Below are positions 45,795-53,651 of a stretch of 64,000 bases of DNA, in pieces. The notes under the pieces are model-generated. The model worked only from the letters and a program-made list of their open reading frames with translations. It did no database searches and was not told the origin of the DNA. A program made the position numbers and the translations under genes. Location of the stretch: contig NZ_QJTI01000005.1 in the NCBI RefSeq assembly GCF_003217325.1, forward strand, positions 62,001-126,000, written 5' to 3'. The stretch's first letter is position 1. Every line of letters begins with the position of its first letter. This DNA is from Rhodopseudomonas faecalis. Lineage in GTDB: Bacteria; Pseudomonadota; Alphaproteobacteria; Rhizobiales; Xanthobacteraceae.

Positions 45795-46679
45795 ATGGCT
45801 CAATCGGCATTGCGCGACGACCCGGTGGTGTCGTTTCCGCGGCGGAAGGCCAAGGCCGCGCCAGACGAGCTCGCCGCGCTGCTCACCTCGCTCGATATCA
45901 AGATCATCGGCCCGAACGATTATCGGCACCAGAACTGCACGACGGCCGTTGAGACGTTGCGGAGCCTGCTCGCCAAGCACGGGGCGGAGCACCTGACGAT
46001 CGTCCTGCGTGCCATTGTCGAGAGCGCGGGCAACGCCCGCGCGCTGATCGATCCCGTCATTCGCGCCATGAGCGCGGTGGTCCTGGCGCACCCCGAGTAT
46101 GTCGCCAAGGGGCTGGAGTTCGTCGAAGCCTTCGACGACTTTCCGCTGCTCGACTGCTACCGCGGCACAGCGGCGCTGAGGAAGACCGCGCCGGCGCCGG
46201 CATGGGCTGCGCTCGCCGGAATGATTGTGCTGGTGCTGCGCGACGGGTTCGACCGTGACCGCAAGCGGCACCGCACGCGCGCCGAGATCGCTGCCGATCG
46301 AGAGGAGCGCGAGGAAGCCGAGCGGGCCCGCGTTGCCGCTGCGAAGGTCAGCCGAAACCGCCGGAAGATCGAAACCGGGCTGCAGCTGATCGAGCTGAAA
46401 CGGAAGGCCGGCCGCGGCCAATTCCTGCGCCTAGCGCAGCAGCGGTTCGGGCTGGCCTATCCCGGCGAGGTCGCGGCGCTGGTGCGCGTGGCCGCGCTCT
46501 ACGGAGAGCGGGAGCCGATATGGTCGCGGGTGTCCTGGCAGGTGCTTGGGGTGCTGGCTGCGCCGGCCATGCCGTCAGATCTGCGGACAGAGTACGAAGC
46601 CCGCATCGAGGCCGGAGAGCACATCACCGCCAAGGAGGTCGCCCCGCCGCCGATCGGACGGCCCCGCAGTCGCCCATAA
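45795..46679 (+). CDS. Hypothetical protein, 294 aa (paralogue B)
   Basis: Paralogue of 44916: ELAALLTSLDIKIIGPNDYRHQNCTTAVETLRSLLAKHGAEHLTIVLRAIVESAGNARALIDPVIRAMSAVVLAHP (~residues 25-100) aligns directly with the same region there. The middle is strongly charged (AEIAADREEREEAERARVAAAKV), and the end is RPRSRP. The pair probably forms a hetero-complex. Unknown function. Confidence 0.7.
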   Translation: MAQSALRDDPVVSFPRRKAKAAPDELAALLTSLDIKIIGPNDYRHQNCTTAVETLRSLLAKHGAEHLTIVLRAIVESAGNARALIDPVIRAMSAVVLAHPEYVAKGLEFVEAFDDFPLLDCYRGTAALRKTAPAPAWAALAGMIVLVLRDGFDRDRKRHRTRAEIAADREEREEAERARVAAAKVSRNRRKIETGLQLIELKRKAGRGQFLRLAQQRFGLAYPGEVAALVRVAALYGEREPIWSRVSWQVLGVLAAPAMPSDLRTEYEARIEAGEHITAKEVAPPPIGRPRSRP

Positions 46680-46880
46680 ATCAGGGTTGCGCGCGTTTCC
46701 AGCGAATTGCTGCCTGGCCGCTTGGAGCGCGAAAAACGCGTCAACTTGCCTGAGATTGGCATGAAACAAGGCGCCATCTGCGTTGATAGGTCGCGCGTAG
46801 TCGAGTTTCTTTCCAGAGCAGGAACACGATGCTACGCTTTAGCATGTGTTTTATTTCCAGCTTCTCTAGTGCAGGGTGTC

Positions 46881-47606
46881 ATGATCATTGGAGACTATGG
46901 GAAGGATGCATTGGACTTTATTGAAGAATTGGAGGCTTATTCGACGGTTTCGTCTGCCTTCGACGCAATAAAATCCGGGTTCTATGCTTTTGGGTTTGAG
47001 ACAATAATCATTACAGGGATCCCGAGCTACCATCAGAAATTTGCTCAGATGGTGATGGCTAAGCGTTGGCCGGACGAATGGTTCGCCATTTATACGCAGA
47101 AGAACTATGATCAGTTTGATCCAGTCGTGAAGCATCTGCGACGAACGATCAATCCATTCGAATGGTCAGAAGCTAAGTACGATCGGGCATACGATCCGCG
47201 TGCGGCAGAGGTTATGGATCGCGCCGCTGAATTCAGGATGGTTCGAGGATTTGCCGTTCCGATTCATGGGCTCGCAGGCTATGAGGCGGCGATCTCGTTA
47301 GGTGGATCGGACATCGATCTGAACTCGCGCAGCAAGCCCGTGCTGCATCTGATGGCCATGTATGCCTTTGATCGAATTCGAATCCTTTCAACTCCGGAGC
47401 CAGTTGTCCCACGGTTGACCAACAGGGAACGCGAGGCGCTTAGTTGGGCGGCGCTCGGAAAATCAGCTTGGGAGATTGGTGAGATACTCAGAATCACGCA
47501 GCGGACGGCAGAAGAGCACATCGCAACTGCATGCCGGAAGCTCGGAGCCGCCAACAAGACGCATGCCGTGGCTCTCGCGATCCGCCAGAATCTGATCTCT
47601 CTATAG
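46881..47606 (+). CDS. luxR: LuxR-type quorum-sensing regulator
   Basis: 241 residues from ATG 46881. The N-terminal autoinducer-binding domain (~1-165) has WFAIYTQKNYDQFDPVVKH (~residues 59-77) followed by NPFEW, holding the conserved Trp, Tyr, Asp-Pro and Trp of the ligand pocket. The C-terminal GerE HTH reads LTNREREALSWAALGKSAWEIGEILRITQRTAEEHIATACRKLGAANKTHAVALAI (~177-232). It is close in length and pattern to BjaR/RpaR-type regulators of this group. Base composition is AT-richer than flanking genes, suggesting separate transfer. luxI follows after 86 bp. Confidence 0.9.
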   Translation: MIIGDYGKDALDFIEELEAYSTVSSAFDAIKSGFYAFGFETIIITGIPSYHQKFAQMVMAKRWPDEWFAIYTQKNYDQFDPVVKHLRRTINPFEWSEAKYDRAYDPRAAEVMDRAAEFRMVRGFAVPIHGLAGYEAAISLGGSDIDLNSRSKPVLHLMAMYAFDRIRILSTPEPVVPRLTNREREALSWAALGKSAWEIGEILRITQRTAEEHIATACRKLGAANKTHAVALAIRQNLISL

Positions 47607-47619
47607 CCGACAACGACAC

Positions 47620-47649
47620 TGGGACTTTTCCCAATATCGAGTTTTCGAT
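47620..47649. promoter_or_regulatory. Two adjacent inverted repeats between luxR and luxI (lux-box candidates)
   Basis: TGGGACTTTTCCCA (47620-47633) and ATCGAGTTTTCGAT (47636-47649) are both perfect 5-4-5 inverted repeats, with centres 16 bp apart, 44-73 bp before the luxI start. LuxR-family proteins bind ~18-20-bp inverted repeats upstream of luxI, so one or both may be the lux box. Neither matches a known lux-box consensus that I can cite. Confidence 0.45.
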
Positions 47650-47692
47650 TGTTGCCGGCAAGATCGCCTCACGTACTAAAGGGGAGGCGGGA

Positions 47693-48355
47693 ATGATCCA
47701 CGTGATTACGGCTACCAATCGTCACCTATATCACGAGGCGATCGAGCAACACTTCAAGATCAGGCACAATGTCTTTGTCGACGAACGTGGATGGAAGACG
47801 CTTGAGCGCTCGGACGGTCGCGAGATTGACCAATACGACAATGACGACACGGTCTATTTGCTCGCCATGGAAGGGGACAGAGTGGTGGGAGGGCATCGCC
47901 TATATCCGACCACCAAGCCGACTATGATCAGCGAGGTGTTTCCTCACCTCGCTGCCGTGAGTAGCTGTCCTTCGGCGCCGGACATCTGGGAGTGGTCACG
48001 GTATTTCATAGTCCCGGAGCGGCGGGACGGAGATTTGAATCTGCGGCTCATGGCTGCCGTTCAGGAGTTTTGTCTCGACGAAGGCATCTCCCAGGTTTCC
48101 GCAGTATTCGAGATGTGGTGGTTACCTCGCTTTCAGCAGGCCGGATTCGTTATTAAGCCGCTCGGCATTCCTGCTCTTGTCGAGAATGCTTGGACGATCG
48201 CGGCGCTGATCGATGTCAGTGACAGCACGTTTAGAGCAGTGAGCCAAAAAGTCGGCCAGCGTAGCGTGTTGAAGCGATGCGGTCCTCAGCGGAGGCACGT
48301 TGATCACTCAAAGAGGCTACAACAAGAGCATCTCGAGCGTTCACTTCTGTCCTGA
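47693..48355 (+). CDS. luxI: Acyl-homoserine-lactone synthase (LuxI family)
   Basis: 220 residues from ATG 47693, with a GGGGAGG ribosome site. Conserved LuxI residues are present: Arg and Phe in FKIRHNVFVDERGW (~residues 22-35), Asp/Asp in GREIDQYDND (~43-52), Arg in GGHRLYPTT (~66-74), FPHL, and EWSRYF (Glu and Arg, ~103-108). It makes an N-acyl (possibly aryl) homoserine lactone from S-adenosylmethionine. The pattern, with a C-terminal WWLPRFQQAGF, fits the BjaI/RpaI/BraI branch that uses acyl- or aryl-CoA. The C-terminal end is basic and longer than usual. Chemical identity of the signal cannot be read from sequence. Confidence 0.9.
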   Translation: MIHVITATNRHLYHEAIEQHFKIRHNVFVDERGWKTLERSDGREIDQYDNDDTVYLLAMEGDRVVGGHRLYPTTKPTMISEVFPHLAAVSSCPSAPDIWEWSRYFIVPERRDGDLNLRLMAAVQEFCLDEGISQVSAVFEMWWLPRFQQAGFVIKPLGIPALVENAWTIAALIDVSDSTFRAVSQKVGQRSVLKRCGPQRRHVDHSKRLQQEHLERSLLS

Positions 48356-48563
48356 TAGGACGCTCTGCGCGAACTCAATCACTTGCTGCCGTCCGGCTGG
48401 TGACGAGATTCGAGAAAAGAGCCGGACGAGAACCAAGCTCTCATACGGTGGGGCGAAATCTCCCTCCGCGGAGGTCGGCCGGTTGGGCCTCTGAAAATAG
48501 GGGGCCACCGTCTCATCGTCCGGTTTGTCGCGATTAACCAAAACAGCCTCCCGAGGTGAGGAA

Positions 48564-48755
48564 ATGGCTACCGTCGATCAGTTGAACCTGCTCCGGAGGT
48601 CTGTGGATGACGCTCGGGAGCTGGCTATCAAACTTGATATGACCATGACCGCCTACATTCTGGCAATGGCGTGCTTGGAGATTGCAGAGTCGATCGACGA
48701 CAAGATGTCCCGCGAAGTCTGCGCGCCCAATAGCGAACATGAATCAGACGAATAG
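48564..48755 (+). CDS. Hypothetical protein, 63 aa
   Basis: From ATG 48564, with a GAGGTGAGGAA ribosome site: MATVDQLNLLRRSVDDAREL, AIKLDMTMTAYILAMACLEIAESIDD. An acidic, all-helical small protein. Similar short proteins near luxI genes occur, but I know no function. About 207 bp separate it from luxI. Confidence 0.55.
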   Translation: MATVDQLNLLRRSVDDARELAIKLDMTMTAYILAMACLEIAESIDDKMSREVCAPNSEHESDE

Positions 48756-49012
48756 CCGAATAGGGATATTCCCAGGTTGAAGCTCTCCGGTGTCGGCGCG
48801 CCCGAATGCCGCAGCCCCCCGGCGGAACTCCGTGGGTTGGCATGCCGGTCGGTCTAGCTTGGCGCCACACCCCAACCGCCGCACGCCGCAACCTCGGCTT
48901 GAATGGTCTCTTCTGGCGTCTGGAATGGCTGCTAGCCTCCTGAGCGAGCTTCGGGACTCCATTCACTGGTCGCATGTGTTAAGCCGCACCTGACCGGAGG
49001 CGATTGGGTGCG

Positions 49013-50089
49013 ATGCGAAGCTTGTTAGGTTTGACGGTCTGTTGTGCAGCGGCCGCGATGTTGGTGTTCGTACCCAGCTCGGTTGGCGCTGGCGGCTGGG
49101 AAACCGTGCATCGTCACGTGCACAAGACCGGGAAGTGCGGTTCGGGCAAGGAGGTCCTCGCGACGCTCTATTCGATCGGTTCGCGCACGAGCACGGGCGA
49201 GCCTGTAAGCCGTGACAGCCTGACCGCGGCTTCCCACGAATACCCGCTCGGAACGACGGTCTCTGTGACCAATCCTGCGAACGGACGAACGTGCAGCGTC
49301 CGCATCAACGACCGAGGTCCATTCGGAAGGGCCCGCGACGCCGGTGTGAAGATCGATTTCACTCCGGGCGCGGCGCGCTGCCTGGGAATGCGGGGCACGC
49401 AGTACGTCTGCTTGCCTGGCGACGAAACCGTCGAGGTCGCCGGCGTGCCGCGCATCGTTGATGCCGATACGGTCGAGATCGGCGGCACCAAGATCCGATT
49501 GCATGGCATCGACGCGCCGGAGACCGACCAGCTCTGTCTCGACGAGAAGGGGGAGCGCTGGCCCTGCGGCATCGCATCACGCGACGAGCTTGCCAGGCGT
49601 TTCGGGGGCAAGCCGTGGACCTGCGAGGTCAGCAGTCAAGACAAATACGGCAGATCTCTTGGCACGTGCCGCGTGGGCTCAGAGAGCGTTGAGGAGTGGA
49701 TGGTTCGCTCGGGCTGGGCGCTGGCCTTCATTCGCTATTCGCGCGAACACGAGGCTTCTGAGGCCGTCGCTAGGGAAGCGCAGTCCGGGTTGTGGGCCGG
49801 CGCATTCATTGCGCCATGGGATTGGCGCGACCGAAACCGAAGGACCATGATCCTCGGAGCGGCCAGCGTGCCGCGCAACGCGCAGGAGGTGCTGCTCGGG
49901 GCAGCGTCGGCGGCTGCAGCGCCGTCTCAGCAGTGCGTGATCAAGGGCAACATCAGCCGCAGCGGCGAGTGCATCTACCATCAGCCAGGCAACCGCTGGT
50001 ACGCGAAGGTGATGATGGGCCCGGGGAAACGTTGGTTCTGCAGCACCACGGAAGCCGAGGCGGCCGGCTGTCGGGCACCCAAGCGCTGA
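49013..50089 (+). CDS. Secreted RlpA-like / thermonuclease fusion with C-terminal cysteine domain
   Basis: 358 residues from ATG 49013. A signal peptide (~1-26) is followed by an RlpA-like double-psi barrel (~48-125): TSTGEPVSRDSLTAASHEYPLGTTVSVTNPANGRTCSVRINDRGPF, with the Glu and a later Asp (VKIDFT) in positions of the RlpA transglycosylase pair. Next is an SNase domain (~143-262): PRIVDADTVEIGGTKIRLHGIDAPE and DKYGRSLGTC. Then a ~50-residue Cys-containing tail (QQCVIKGNISRSGECIYHQPGNRWY), like the sunset/Excalibur-type domain found after secreted nucleases. It could cut peptidoglycan strands and DNA in the periplasm or outside. Confidence 0.85.
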   Translation: MRSLLGLTVCCAAAAMLVFVPSSVGAGGWETVHRHVHKTGKCGSGKEVLATLYSIGSRTSTGEPVSRDSLTAASHEYPLGTTVSVTNPANGRTCSVRINDRGPFGRARDAGVKIDFTPGAARCLGMRGTQYVCLPGDETVEVAGVPRIVDADTVEIGGTKIRLHGIDAPETDQLCLDEKGERWPCGIASRDELARRFGGKPWTCEVSSQDKYGRSLGTCRVGSESVEEWMVRSGWALAFIRYSREHEASEAVAREAQSGLWAGAFIAPWDWRDRNRRTMILGAASVPRNAQEVLLGAASAAAAPSQQCVIKGNISRSGECIYHQPGNRWYAKVMMGPGKRWFCSTTEAEAAGCRAPKR

Positions 50090-50326
50090 GATATCTGCCG
50101 GCGTCTCATTCAAGGCGCGACGGGCGAGCTTTTCACTAGCCGGCCTTTCAAGCTGAGGCGCATGTCAGGTGAATGCATGTGCCACGCTGGTGATCTACGA
50201 GAGGCCGCCTTACAGCTCGCTGACAGCGATTACTCGCGATGCGGAATGGTCCAGACGAGCACGTGACCGCGCCGATGATCGATGCGATGCGGCGGACGGC
50301 CTGATAGCAGCGTCAGGGGCGAGGGT

Positions 50327-50977
50327 TCAGAACAGGGGCGGCTGAGGGATTGCAAGATCTCGGCCCTCGGCCTTGAACATATTTGGTTCTTGATTGCAGG
50401 TGCTACGAGCAACAACCAACCCCTTGTTCAATGCTGCTCCAATTTCAGACAGCCGCCACACCGCCGCAATGAATGAAGATCCGGACGTCACCACGTCATC
50501 AAATAGGATGACAGGCCGTGTGGGTTTTTGAACAACAACTAGATTGTCGTAGCGAGGTTCAGGACTTCGATGCCCGGCGGTGGTGTGAACTGCCGGAGCC
50601 GCAGATCTCCAGCGGAGGCAATCCTCGGCTACCAATTTTCCCGATGAAGCAGACGCCATGCTGCTTGCAAATGACAATGTTCGGTAGTTCGGAGACGCGC
50701 CAACTACGGCTGAGCTATTTGGTATCGGCACGATCGTGGTCGTTTCGCGCAGCGTCTTCGCAACGTCTTTTCCTATGAAGGTCCAAAGTCGTGCCAAGAA
50801 CTCCTCTTTGCTGCTCTGCTCGAGTCGGATGGATAGCCCAGCGATTCCGATTTGGGCATAACCGTTGATAGGCTGTCCCTTGAGGCACTTTACGACCTTG
50901 TTCGTGTCAAAATCTTGCTGTCTGGGCGAGATCCCAGCCCAGTCCGTCAAGTAATAGCAATAGTGCTGGACCAGCAT
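50327..50977 (-). CDS. Phosphoribosyltransferase-fold protein (ComF/PRTase-like)
   Basis: 216 residues. The PRPP-binding motif VILFDDVVTSGSSF (~residues 156-169) matches the type-I PRTase loop; upstream ETTTIVPIPNSSAV (~78-91) fits a ComF-like PPi loop region. No cysteine zinc finger as in true ComF. Starts on the ATG that directly follows the TAA of the DprA-like gene (TAAATG), so both form an operon. ComF and DprA have natural-competence roles, but such pairs also occur in defence-like cassettes. Confidence 0.8.
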   Translation of the reverse strand: MLVQHYCYYLTDWAGISPRQQDFDTNKVVKCLKGQPINGYAQIGIAGLSIRLEQSSKEEFLARLWTFIGKDVAKTLRETTTIVPIPNSSAVVGASPNYRTLSFASSMASASSGKLVAEDCLRWRSAAPAVHTTAGHRSPEPRYDNLVVVQKPTRPVILFDDVVTSGSSFIAAVWRLSEIGAALNKGLVVARSTCNQEPNMFKAEGRDLAIPQPPLF

Positions 50978-51736
50978 TTAGGCGCCGATAGCAGCGACGA
51001 TCTCGTCCGTAGAAGACAGAACCGCTACTTTGGGATGCTTCAAGAATTGTTGCGGCCAGGAGAGAGAGCCATTTTCGGCTACCGCCCTCATAATGAAAAG
51101 CCACCGATTGAGCCGGACGCACTCTGCCGCTTGATGTAGCGTGCCTGAAGTATCTGACGCTTCAACGATCACCGTCGCATCACTGATAGCTGCCATCACG
51201 CGGTTCCGAGCTGGAAAATTCGACTTGAAGACGCGCTCGCCGTTGCGAAATGGCGAAATCAGTAAGTGGTGCTTGTAGATGTGCTGTTGAAGTTCCGAAT
51301 TTTCCGCCGGGTACGCCTTGTCGAGCGGAGTTCCGATTACGGCGACCACTCGACCTTGATTGTCTATTGCACTCTGCAGAGCGGCCGTGTCGACGCCTTT
51401 CGCGAGGCCGCTGACCACCGTCACCCTAGTTCTGGCCAGATCTCGAGCAAGTTGAGAAGCCCTCCGCCAGCCATCATCTGAGACCTCGCGCGTGCCAACG
51501 ATGGAGACAGTGGGGCCATCCAACAAATCGAGCTCGCCAGCATAATAGATCGCAACCTCGCGGCTGGGAGAGGCATTCCGCAAGAAATCAAGCTGGCGAT
51601 CAGCCAGCGGCATGCGACCGAACCTCATCAATAGGTCCGAGAGTAAATACCGATGCGAATCGACCGGCGGAGCATACGAGCCGCGGCGGCGCTCTCTTCC
51701 TTCAATTCTGCGATTTATCATTGCGGTCGACAGCAT
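50978..51736 (-). CDS. DprA/Smf-like Rossmann protein
   Basis: 252 residues (full DprA is ~360). The Rossmann core of DprA is clear: TVSIVGTREVSDDGWRRASQLARDLARTRVTVVSGLAKGVDTAAL (~residues 74-118), AVIGTPLDKAYPAENSEL and FPARNRVMAAISDATVIVEASDTSGTL. N-terminal SAM-like and C-terminal winged-helix domains are replaced by ~60 and ~40 other residues. So it is not the housekeeping competence DprA but an accessory SLOG-type protein that may sense or bind nucleotides. It is first in the operon; an alternative start ATG at 51721 exists. Confidence 0.85.
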   Translation of the reverse strand: MLSTAMINRRIEGRERRRGSYAPPVDSHRYLLSDLLMRFGRMPLADRQLDFLRNASPSREVAIYYAGELDLLDGPTVSIVGTREVSDDGWRRASQLARDLARTRVTVVSGLAKGVDTAALQSAIDNQGRVVAVIGTPLDKAYPAENSELQQHIYKHHLLISPFRNGERVFKSNFPARNRVMAAISDATVIVEASDTSGTLHQAAECVRLNRWLFIMRAVAENGSLSWPQQFLKHPKVAVLSSTDEIVAAIGA

Positions 51737-51822
51737 ACCGCGAATCTCACTATTTGGCCTGCAATTGTAACGACTAGTGCGGCGATGTTACAACCCGAGT
51801 CCGCGTATGGAATTGTGCGGGA

Positions 51823-52163
51823 TCAAGCTTTCCAGCGATTTGAGAAGGGCACGGCGAGATCCCGGTGATCCAGCCAATTCGGGGCGATCGACACGGCGCC
51901 GGGCGTGCCGCAGGCCGTGCAGAGCACCATCCGGCCGACTTCTCCCCAGCTGCGGCCCGGTGTAGATCCTCGAGCCGGACGTGGCCGCTGGAGACGCTGG
52001 CGACGCCGTGGCCGTCGCTGATCCACTCGGCCGGGCTGCCGGTCGGACCTGGCACAGCCGCGGCCCGTTCTGTGCGTGCGCACAGTGCCGCGCGCGGTCA
52101 ATACCGCGATGGGAAGCGAGCGGACCGGTTGGCGATCGACGAATCGGATCGAGGCACTGGTCA
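51823..52163 (-). pseudogene. Possible decayed small gene
   Basis: Two protein-like stretches sit in different frames: MTSASIRFVDRQPVRSLPIA...(frame ending at 51823) and PAEWISDGHGVASVSSGHVRL (frame 51774). The end in the first frame reads CTACGTPGAVSIAPNWLDHR. Joining them needs one or two frameshifts. It could be a decayed gene or two short shadows; the region 51737-52330 holds no convincing intact gene. Confidence 0.25.
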
Positions 52164-52330
52164 TCGGATCACCCACAGCCACACCGCCATCATCAGCGCG
52201 AATAGGATGCATGACGTGGCGATCGCGGCGATGCGCTGGAGTCTGGTCGTTTGCCTTCCGTGTCGCGGATTGCTCACAACAGCGTCCTTTCACGCCTACG
52301 CCGGCCGGCGTGGGCGCTGGCCTCCGAGGC

Positions 52331-52765
52331 TCACCGCCATGGGTTCGGCGCCGGCGGGCAGCCCGTCGGCCCGCAGATGAACGGAACGGCCAAGCCTTCG
52401 CGGATCAGGATGGCCCCGACGTCTTCGCCCCGCGATTTGAGGACGCCGCACTTGCGACCGAAGTTGCAGAACGCGGAGTCTTCCGAGCCGGGCCGGCAAG
52501 AGCACTGCACCTCGGCATAGTCGAGCTCGCCGCCGCGGACGATCTCCCGAAGCCTGGCCGTGGCCCTGCCGCCGAGCTCCCGTTCTCTCTCGGTCTCTGC
52601 ATTCCGCGTTTCCGGGGCATTGAAGCCGACGAGGCGGCGATCCGGCTGCTGGCCGTCGATTCGGATTGTGTCGCCGTCGATCACCCTGATCCGGTCGGGG
52701 GCGATCGGCTCGGCCGCAGCAGCGCTTGCCAGCAACAGCAACAGCGCCGGGAAAACGTGTCTCAT
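52331..52765 (-). CDS. Secreted thermonuclease-like (SNase) protein, 144 aa
   Basis: From ATG 52765 (MRHVFPALLLLLASAAAAEP): a signal peptide (~1-19), then an SNase fold: DRIRVIDGDTIRIDG (~25-39), RRLVGFNAPET (~45-55), a cysteine-rich loop (VQCSCRPGSEDSAFCNFGRKCG) and GAILIREGLAVPFICG. The catalytic Arg region is altered around the cysteine insert, so activity is uncertain. Its start overlaps the stop of the small cysteine protein gene by 4 bp. Confidence 0.75.
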   Translation of the reverse strand: MRHVFPALLLLLASAAAAEPIAPDRIRVIDGDTIRIDGQQPDRRLVGFNAPETRNAETERERELGGRATARLREIVRGGELDYAEVQCSCRPGSEDSAFCNFGRKCGVLKSRGEDVGAILIREGLAVPFICGPTGCPPAPNPWR

Positions 52766-52974
52766 TCCTTCGCCCCTTTGCCGCGCTCCTGCACGTTCTC
52801 TGGCGTGCACCTCTTTTCCGGTGGATTGCCACAGACCCGGCTGAACTCGGCCCAGCCGACGCACTTGCCTGACGGCCCCCGATAGCCCGGGCCGCCGCGG
52901 TCGCCGCAGGCCGGCATGGCCGACGTGGGGATCATGACGACCGCAAGAGCGGCTATGGTAACGCGCAGACGCAT
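52762..52974 (-). CDS. Secreted small cysteine-containing protein, 70 aa
   Basis: From ATG 52974: MRLRVTIAALAVVMIPTSAMPAC, a signal peptide, then CGDRGGPGYRGPSGKCVGWAEF, RVCGNPPEKRCTPENVQ with five or so cysteines. The CGxRGGPGYR...GKCVGW pattern is seen in small secreted proteins that accompany SNase-like proteins in alphaproteobacterial phages. ATGA-coupled to the nuclease gene. Confidence 0.65.
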   Translation of the reverse strand: MRLRVTIAALAVVMIPTSAMPACGDRGGPGYRGPSGKCVGWAEFSRVCGNPPEKRCTPENVQERGKGAKE

Positions 52975-53056
52975 AATGGAACCATCGGCCCCGAGGCCCA
53001 ATGGTGCAAGCCTATGACCACTGTCCGAATGGACAGGCGGCGCTATCGTGCCGGGC

Positions 53057-53293
53057 ATGAGCCTCAAGATCACCCTCGCCGAGATGCGCGCTGCCGGCGC
53101 GCGGGCCGTGCTGGTCTATTGCCGCGCCTGCGGTCATGGCACGCGGCTTGAGGCCGAGCGCTGGCCGGATGACGTGCGGCTGTCCGATCTAGAGCCTCGG
53201 TTCACCTGCAAGGCGTGTGGCGCCCGCGGCGCCGATGTCCGGCCGGACTACAACAGCGCGCAGCGGGGCGAGGGGGCGCTCTACCGAACCTGA
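53057..53293 (+). CDS. Small zinc-ribbon protein, 78 aa
   Basis: From ATG 53057: MSLKITLAEMRAAGARAVLVYC, with CRACG (~residues 22-26) and CKACG (~52-56), forming a four-cysteine zinc ribbon spaced by ~30 residues. Common in Rhizobiales phage-like elements; function unknown. Last gene of the element. Confidence 0.65.
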   Translation: MSLKITLAEMRAAGARAVLVYCRACGHGTRLEAERWPDDVRLSDLEPRFTCKACGARGADVRPDYNSAQRGEGALYRT

Positions 53294-53451
53294 TCAACAC
53301 AAGCGCCGGTGTCATCCCCCTAGTGTTTCGATTGGTTGATCTGTCAAGGATTCGTTAACCAACCGGGAGCAGCCTCATGCGTGGCACACCTCCGTGCCGG
53401 GCCATGTGAAACCTCGAAGTGAAATCCAGACCGGACTGCAGAACCGCCGCC

Positions 53452-53490
53452 CGTCCTCGCTCGGGTGGCGGTTTTGTCTTTGGGACTGAG
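53452..53490 (+). terminator. Intrinsic terminator after the last element gene
   Basis: AACCGCC.CCCG and CGGG.GGCGGTT arms (one mismatch) with a loop of about 9 bases, followed by TTTGTCTTT. It lies within the 367-bp right-end non-coding space 53294-53660, which otherwise holds only the arm-type repeat. Confidence 0.7.
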
Positions 53491-53574
53491 ATCAGAACCC
53501 AAACTCGGCGCGGTCGTCGGTCAATTGCGGCAACGATTCTGAGCATTGGCAGGGCAGGGACCAAAGCCCCCAGA

Positions 53575-53594
53575 TGACCCAATATGGACCCAAC
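53575..53594. promoter_or_regulatory. Right-end copy of the ACCCAA arm-type repeat
   Basis: TGACCCAA..TGGACCCAAC, 18 of 20 bases identical to 30337-30356 at the left end. Its position just inside attR mirrors that at attL, as for integrase or excisionase arm sites. Confidence 0.55.
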
Positions 53595-53651
53595 CCGGAA
53601 AGCCGCAATGATCGGCCAAAGAGCCGATCAAGCTAAACTGCTGAAATGTAT

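Noticed and set aside
51774-52380. Plus-strand open frames in the right-end cargo region
   Set aside because: They are antisense to partly protein-like minus-strand stretches and show no motif or ribosome site.
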